NCBI GenBank assembly: GCA_020881915.1
Contig: JAJFPB010000006.1
Span: 2,418,001 to 2,482,000, forward strand
DNA: 64,000 nucleotides
Origin: Paramyrothecium sp. XJ0827
Taxonomy: Eukaryota; Ascomycota; Sordariomycetes; Hypocreales; Stachybotryaceae
Reading direction: 5' to 3'
This document shows positions 57,163 through 64,000 of the stretch, piece after piece. The notes under the pieces were generated by a model. The model had not been told where the DNA came from. It searched no databases and was given only the letters and a program-made list of their open reading frames with translations. Position 1 is the first letter of the stretch. Each line of letters starts with the position of its first letter. The position numbers and the translations under genes are program-made.

Positions 57163-58141
57163 GTTGGGCGGTCAGTTCCTTCCAGAAGGATATGCAGGGC
57201 CCTCGATCAATGCAAAAAGAAAATGTCTCGGGGGTTGCTCTGGCCAGGAACCACGAGGTTGTGGTCGCGGCCAAGACAAGCAGGTAAGGGCTGGTGGGAT
57301 GAGGACACTTTGCACTACTAAGGGTGCTCGGGCTCAGTGTCTCCGATTATAGGGAAGGTCGTTGTTCCCCCTGCGCCAGCGCTTGCACTCGCTCAGGAAA
57401 ATGCAAGAGAAGAAAGAAAAAAATGATGAAGAGGAAGGGAAACCAAAGACAGTTGAATTCAATAGCCACAAAGTTCGGGGAGCTCCAACGGAACCTGTAA
57501 CTGGGCAAACCTGCGACGTGGAGGAGTTGAGCTTAAGCGGCACCAGACCCAAAGTAACAATAGTTTTACCAAAGCTCCCACGGCGCCGTTCACGGACGAC
57601 CGAACCAAAAATATGGTACCGGATTAAGGGACCTATAATTAGCGCGGTTTGATCGCGAACCCCGGAGTGTGGCTCAGCAAATGGCCAGCTGTGGCGCTCC
57701 TTTTGCTTCTCCAAAAATTCCCCGTCTTCAAATCACAATTGGCCAATAGGGGTCCTTCAGGGTCGCATTCGATGCGATGCATGCACGCCTTGTCTAGCAA
57801 ATAGAGCTTCGCGGATGAGCTTGCTCTTGGGAAAAACGATCAACATGTCTCAAACTGTTATATTTGCTCGGTTTGCACAGTTGCAGAGTATTCATAATAA
57901 GCATTGGCTCGTTTTCTTCCAGCACGCTGCTGACACCTTGGTTACGGTACCTCAGGTACGAGACGTATCCCGAGCTCGGGCCAATCCAGTACCTCGAGGC
58001 ACCTTAGCTGGCAACTTTTATTGACACATGCTCTAATGTAGCTACCCTCCCGCATGCACAATCTCGTAATGGGGTTCGTCGCACCACAGAGCCCAGCAAC
58101 CCAGCAGTCGCCAATGCCATGATCATTCAGACACCGCCGTC
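57163..58141. promoter_or_regulatory. Divergent upstream region of lectin receptor and alg8
   Basis: 979 bp between two start codons on opposite strands. It contains a GGTACCTCAGGTAC motif near 57946 and a related AGTACCTCGAGGCACCTTAG near 57990. Short open frames have no support. Both promoters should lie here. Confidence 0.5.
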
Positions 58142-59808
58142 ATGACAGAGTCCTATCCTTCGCTCGCGCAGTGCGCGCTCGTCGCCGGCGCGCTGAAAGT
58201 GCTCCTCTTCCCCGCATAGTACGTTTTTGCAGAACCAGAACGACCCCCCCCCCCCCCACTCCTTCGACAGCAAACGGCCGTCGCAGCCCAAGGAGGCCAA
58301 ACAGACTGACGCGCCGTGAAACCCTCCAGCAAATCCACCGACTTCGAGGTCCACCGCAACTGGCTGGCCATCACCGACAGCCTCCCGCTGTCCCAGTGGT
58401 ACTACGAGAAGACGTCGGAATGGACCCTCGACTACCCGCCCTTCTTCGCCTACTTCGAGTGGGTGCTCGCCCACCTCGCCCGCCTCGCCGACCCGCTCAT
58501 GGTGCGCGTGTACAACCTCGACTACGACAGCTGGGAGACGGTCTACTTCCAGCGCACCACCGTCATCCTGACCGAGCTGGTGCTGCTCTACGCGCTGCAG
58601 CTGTTCGTCGATACCACCCGGCTGCCGAACAAGCGAGCCGCCCAGGCCGTGGCGCTGTCCATCTTCCTGTCGCCGGGGCTGCTCATCATTGATCACATTC
58701 ATTTCCAGTACAACGGCTTCATGTACGGCATCCTCGTCTGGTCGCTCGTTCTGGCGCGGTGCAAATCCACGCTGTTGGGCAGCGGACTTGTGTTCGCCGC
58801 GCTGCTGTGCTTCAAGCACATCCACCTGTACCTGGCCCCTGCGTACTTTGTCTTCCTACTGCGGAGCTACTGTCTGTCGTCGCGGTCGATCTTCCGCATC
58901 AAGTTCCTCAATTGCGTCAAGCTTGGTGGCGGTCTCGCCGCCATTTTCGCGGCAGCCTTTGGCCCATTTGCAGCCATGGGTCAGATCCCCCAGCTGCTCA
59001 GCCGTCTGTTCCCATTCTCGCGTGGACTCTGTCATGCGTACTGGGCACCTAATGTTTGGGCGTTGTACTCACTGGCTGACCGAGTGTTGATCTACCGTAC
59101 GTTTTGTCCGCCGCCCCTATGAACCCCATGATTGACCTTGTCTTAGTCGCACCAAGGCTTGGCTTAACTGTCAAGACCGAAGCATTGCAGAGCGTGACAA
59201 GGGGTCTTGTCGGCGATACTGCTTTCGCTGTGCTGCCCGAAATCACCCCTCGGATATGCTTCCTTCTGACGCTGTTCTTCCAAGCGTTGCCTCTGATCAA
59301 GCTCTTCTCCTCTCCATCCTGGGAGAACTTTATCGGCGCCATCACGTTGTGTGGATATGCATCCTTCCTTTTCGGCTGGCATGTTCACGAAAAGGCGATT
59401 CTGCTGGTCATCATCCCCTTTAGTCTGATTGCACTGAGGGACAGGCGCCACCTAGGAGCATTCCGGCCCCTGGCCGTTGCAGGCCACGTCTCCTTGTTCC
59501 CGCTGCTCTTCACGCCAGCCGAATTTCCGATCAAGACCGTGTATACGATAGCGTGGTTGGTTGTGTTCCTCGTCGTGTTTGATCGCCTCGCACCGGCTTC
59601 AAACAAGCCGAGAATCTTCCTGCTGGATCGATTCAGCACATTGTACATCGCAGTGTGCATTCCCCTCATCGCATACAGCTCGCTGGGCCACCAGCTAGTG
59701 TTTGGCAAGAACTTTGAGTTCCTCCCTCTCATGTTCACTAGTTCCTACACGGCAATCGGGGTCATTGGAAGCTGGGTGGGTTACATGGTCGTGTATTTTA
59801 CAGCATAA
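58142..59808 (+). CDS. alg8: ALG8, dolichyl-P-Glc:Glc1Man9GlcNAc2-PP-dolichol alpha-1,3-glucosyltransferase
   Basis: Exons 58142..58218, 58330..59096 and 59147..59808 give 501 aa. Intron 1 (111 nt) contains a C14 run; intron 2 is 50 nt and joins DRVLIY to LAPRLGL. The protein is multi-pass (roughly 10-12 hydrophobic segments) and belongs to the ALG6/ALG8 family. The first luminal loop carries [20 protein letters not shown] and [14 protein letters not shown], and a later loop [25 protein letters not shown] is characteristic of ALG8. Near the C-terminal half, [20 protein letters not shown] is conserved too. ALG8 adds the second glucose to the lipid-linked oligosaccharide on the luminal side of the ER before N-glycan transfer. 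Confidence 0.94.
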
Positions 59809-61387
59809 GCGTCGAGGAAGTCTTAGCAAAGGTCTCGCAGGTCGCGAACACCGTTCTCAAACAATAAAAAACCTGTTCACAATATTCAACATCGTTCAGA
59901 TTTAATTACGTTGTCCTTCTCCAAAGCCTGTCCACGCACAGAACCTGCGTCCTGTTCTTCATAGAATCCGAGTGATCCGGGCTCTCCAGGGTTGGCGTCC
60001 CGGAATTATTTAGATGAGTCAGCGAGGCCGGGGGAGCCCCACCGGAAATGCAAGGCTGAGAATGACCTCGCTGGTCTGCCTGTGGATTTTACAGCTGTCG
60101 CGAAATGAACTCGAGTTCACCCATTAGTCCGTCGCGAAGGTTTTACCGCGACAAGAAAAACATCGGATGTAAATAGAAGCAGTATGTAGTATCAAAAGTA
60201 GTTACGATCCGATACTGTCACGAACTTTTCATTACGTGGTTGACGCGCAGGGTGTTGGAGGACGTGGACGTTGACATCTTCGGCTTTTTTATATTGCAGT
60301 CTGAGCATTACGAGCTCGCTGGAAATTGGAGATGAAGCCCCATAGTATTGATAAAGCGTATAAGTTACGAGTCATGTATTTAATTAATTGGGTTGGGTGC
60401 AGTGATTGTTTTGTAAGAGAGTGGTGAACATCGGACCCCGGACGAGGATCTTACGAAGATGGGGACCCCAAATGGACCCTTCGATTTCCAGTTGCGACGA
60501 AGCGTGATAAATAAGCAGTCTGGTGCCCAATTGAGCCCATCTAGCGCGCAAATGATTCAGCGCGCCGAGGCGAACGCAACGAGCCCATGAACGTTGGGAA
60601 TCGGGCGGCTTGAAGAGGTTGGCAAACGAACAAAGGGTCTAGCGGGTGGAGGAGTCCTGGGTATTGAACGAGGCGGAAGAGAGCCGACGAGGTTCCTTGT
60701 GCCGGCCGGGCGCTTGGACGAACTAAACTCGATGGGGGCATGCGTCTCGCTCTCTCGTTGGGTCCTGAATTTGCGTACCCGTGGCTCGGCTCAGGTACCA
60801 TGGGCCCCTGTCTTGGGTACTCTATACTGGCTATTTTGCCTTATCCACCGCGGAAGCACCAGTACTCAGAACCTGAGCTAGACCTATCCGCCCCCAGTTT
60901 TTTCCGTTTTCCTCCTGGTCAATCCTCCCCATCTCCCCGTTGCACCTCCGTCACTCAAGCGCGTCCACCTTGTTTTTTTCTTTCTTCTACCTCTTCTTCC
61001 ACTTCCACCACCACTGTCGTTGCTCACGTTTTGACGATCTTTCGACCGGCATCATTCTCTTGCGCCCGCGCCTGAACCATCGCTTCCGTCGCGACACCCC
61101 CGATAGCGCGTTCCCCCCGGACGCTTCGTGTAAGTCGTTGGAGGCGACACCTGCCTACAGAAATTCACCGCGACTCCGCCCTGTCCCCCTCAGACGGCGA
61201 CGCCTCCGCCGCCTAGACCTCAAAACCCGCAAAAGCCGCCCATCTACGCCTCGCAGATGCTGCTGCACCGGCGCTGCCTCTACATATTCGCTTGTTAGTA
61301 GGGGAGGGCATAGGTGGCCGAGGGCGCAGTTTTGTAAAGAGTATTTGCGACTGCTCCGGTCCGAGGTCGCACCCTCTGTTGGAAACC
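59809..61387. other. Intergenic, alg8 3' end and itc1 promoter/leader
   Basis: About 1.6 kb. From ~60890 on, the strand is strongly C/T-rich, typical of a fungal leader. A GGTACC occurs near 60796. Open frames are short and overlapping. No gene is recognised, though an untranslated first exon of the next gene is likely. Confidence 0.5.
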
Positions 61388-64000
61388 ATGGTCAGCACCT
61401 GTTCTTGGCCCAGCGAATTGGCCGCGCAACCACTTACACGTCTCCAGGTCCTGTACAAGCGGAAACCCGTGCAGTTCCTGCCGCCGGCCGATATTCAAGA
61501 TGATAATGCAGAGGTAGTGCTCCCCATCGACGCTAGTGACACCTACGCGCAAAGCTCACCACAGGCGTAGGTCTGGCATATCCCCGAGACTGGCGAGATC
61601 TTTGCCACATATGAAAGCTATCTCCATCGGTTTGTCAACCCAATATCCTATGTTTGCAGATCGCGTCACTTACACCGGACATAGCATGGACTTCTATAAA
61701 CAGGTGCGCCAGCCATCTTTGCAGCCTGGGGTGCGCACGACTGACCATTGACATATAGCGCCGGTTCAATGACCAAATCACCGGACACTCTGGCCTAACA
61801 TTCTTTGAGGCTTTCAAGAGCGAGGTTAGTTGGCTCACGTCAAGCGTGAATCCTGGCTAACACATTTTCAAGCTCATTGGTGGGCTGGAAGTCGAAGTAT
61901 CTTTCCCGGAAGCACTCAAAGGTCCCATCCTTCGGAAAGTACAGTTTCAGACTATTTCGCGACTGGACAACCTGGTGGATTTGGTTTTTGAAGAATTCAA
62001 ACACGACTATTATCCAGGCGAGGAGGTGACAATCAACATAAATGGTGGCGAACGTGCCCATGGTTTGGTCAGAGACAAAACTTCATTCGGGCCCAGAGTA
62101 CTACCCGATGGAACCCAGAGCCTCCCTATGACACGGTACCATGTCACGCTGAAGAGCTCGGGCGAGGAGGCCATGGTAACCGATGAGGATATCTGTCGCG
62201 ACCGCGGGGTCTTCACCAAGGCCATACTCAGGTCCTTCATCAAAAAGACTGTTGACAGAGAGGCATGGAACGGCGCTCCATGGCTGGTCAAGGCCGGCTA
62301 TGCCAGCGAGTACCATATTGATACAAACATCCCGCCGCATCTCCGCCATGACACAAAGCTCCAGGAACGCAAACAACTACAAGCGCAAAAGCGTGCTCAG
62401 CACTCGCATGGCGAAGTAAATGGACACAGCCCGAGTATGCAAATGGGTCCTGTACGGCTACCGGAGCTGAAGCCTGCACCCAAGGGACAGAAAGGAAAGC
62501 TGGGACAACCGCATGTGGCATCCAAGGGACTTAAGTGGCCCCTGAGCATGGCTGTTCATGGCTCTAACCCAGCAAACTACCCATCCATCCCTTACCACGA
62601 CCAGAAACCTATCGTGCGGGAGCCATCACCTCCCCCACCTCCGCCGCCTCCCAAATACCCCATCGAGGATTTGCAGCTGGAGCCTCGAAGTGACATTGTC
62701 AGACCCAAGCTCAATTTCTTATGTCGCAACCCGCCCGCCGGTGTCAAGGAGCATGACCCCGCTTACGAGAAAATCGATATGGAGACTGTCGGACTTTTGC
62801 TGGAAACCTGGGATACCCTCAACGTCTACTGCGAAATCTTCAAGCTGGACTCCTTTACATTTGACGACTACGTACAAACAATGCTCGTGACTTCCGACCG
62901 TGTTCGAGTTCAACTGTTTGATGAGATACATTGCGCGGTACTCAAGGTTCTAGTCGACTCAGAGGCTGATGGAGGCAAGGTGAGAATCACGTTGCCTGAG
63001 GTTGATGAGGAGGATAGCGACGAAGAAGATGATGACGAGGACGAAGAAAGTGAAGAGGAGGAGCCAGAACCCGAGCCCAAACCGGTGGGCCGAGCTACCA
63101 GGAGCAGCTTAGCCAAGCTTGAGGCAGAACGGCTGGCTGCAGAAGCTGCAGCTGCCGAAGAGGAGGAGCTGCTGGCAGAACTTGCTACCAGGCACCGCGC
63201 CGAGGAGCTCCTGGAGGATTACGACTGGATTGAGAGTCTACGAAAGCGCGAATTTCCCAACGGAGGTTGGGAGAGGATCATGGTCGGCTTGTTCCACCAA
63301 TTGTCCAAGGATGAGCGGCGAAACAAAATCTGCGAGGAATTCTTGCTGCTGCTTGTTCCGCCCGACGAGGAGCCCACCCAAGAAACGGTGCGGCACAACG
63401 TTGCCGAGCTTGACGTGAATTGCCGCGTGCGTATTCTGCAACTCATCTGCATGTTGACCATGGAGACGAAGGCTGTTCGAGGCTACATGGAAGACTGCAG
63501 CGAGACAATGACCAAATACCGCAAGGACAAGATCGAATGGCAGAGGCAGCGAAAGCAAGTGTAAGTGGTGGGAAGCAATCTGACACTGGTGTCTCAAGCT
63601 AACGTGTACCTTAGAACTGAGGAGCTTCGTCAACTGAATGACCAGAAGAAGCAAATCTTGCCGGACCTACCTCCCTCGCGACCCGGCAGTCCTACGCGCA
63701 CGGAAGATGATTCCAAGCTTGAGGATGCGGATGACACTCAGGTGGAGAAGGACGAGGAAGTCGACGACGAGGACGATGCTCAAGCCCGTCGGAAACGTCG
63801 CCGATCAGATAAGCAGCGTAAACGCGAAGAGGACCAAGGGCGCAAGAGCAAGGAGAAGGAGAAAGCCCAAAAGGAGGTGGCCCGGGTTCCACCAGGCCAA
63901 GTGAAGCAGTTCAACAAGCTCCTCAAAGAAATACAAAAGAAGGAGCAAACTCTCAAGCAGTGCGAAGATGAAATCGCCACCATTGAGAACGATCTACGCG
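61388..64000 (+). CDS. itc1: ITC1/ACF1-type subunit of ISWI chromatin remodeller (WAC, DDT, WHIM), 3' end outside window
   Basis: Seven exons so far: 61388..61390, 61448..61513, 61571..61629, 61685..61703, 61759..61824, 61873..63560 and 63615..>64000. The start codon is followed at once by an intron, and exon 4 is only 19 nt. The protein starts MVLYKRKPVQFLPPADIQDD and then VWHIPETGEIFATYESYLHR, the WAC/Acf1 DNA-binding domain (~1-140). A Pro-rich linker leads to a DDT domain near residue 372 (METVGLLLETWDTLNVYCEI). An acidic stretch follows near 448, then WHIM-type motifs near 520-630 (DYDWIESLRKREFPNGGWER; LDVNCRVRILQLICMLT) and a basic coiled region. Such subunits pair with the ISWI ATPase to space nucleosomes. 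The gene runs off the right edge. Confidence 0.9.

Overview
The window is nuclear DNA of a filamentous ascomycete, most likely a Sordariomycete. Genes are compact and GC-rich in coding sequence. They carry many short introns (mostly 46-84 nt) with GT donors, CTAAC/CTGAC-type branch sites and CAG/TAG acceptors. Fungal-type proteins include a Zn2Cys6 regulator, a CMT1/CAP59-type mannosyltransferase and a fungal complex I B15 subunit. No bacterial, phage, CRISPR or transposon structure is evident. I resolved exon structures by hand, by requiring splice consensus together with restored reading frame and family homology.

Layout, left to right. 1-16.5 kb is dense housekeeping: a hemerythrin-domain protein, a PEX11-family peroxin, eIF3c, mitochondrial Isa2, ribosomal proteins L7 and S14 (divergent, sharing a 324-bp promoter), the CSB/Rad26 repair ATPase and a ketopantoate reductase. 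An RPL7 intron appears to carry a box C/D snoRNA with an antisense match to 25S rRNA. 16.5-27 kb is gene-poor, with only one gene recognised: a two-repeat Myb/SANT protein with a His/Gln-rich region and an unresolved 5' end. 27-40 kb is again dense: intron-free and intein-free PRP8, the small complex I subunit B15 (72 aa, four exons), SAP18, PRP18 and COP9 signalosome subunit 1. 40.8-42.6 kb holds three tRNA-Asn(GUU) genes. 42.6-50.7 kb holds a large Zn2Cys6 transcription factor and a cysteine-rich single-pass membrane protein. 51-60 kb holds a CMT1-type mannosyltransferase, an M24B Xaa-Pro aminopeptidase, an Emp47/ERGIC-53-type lectin cargo receptor and ALG8. The window ends inside an ITC1/ACF1-type subunit of an ISWI remodeller.

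How they fit together: nearly everything is core cell machinery, namely translation (eIF3c, L7, S14, tRNA-Asn), splicing (PRP8, PRP18, possibly SAP18), transcription-coupled repair and chromatin (Rad26, ITC1), mitochondrial Fe-S assembly and respiration (Isa2, B15) and secretory-pathway glycans (ALG8, Emp47-like lectin, CMT1-like). I found no convincing new multi-gene system. The most unusual signals are at RNA and gene-structure level: the intronic snoRNA, a strong hairpin in the first RPL7 intron, the Myb gene whose coding frame has no upstream in-frame AUG, very small coding exons, and a C13 slippage tract inside PRP8.
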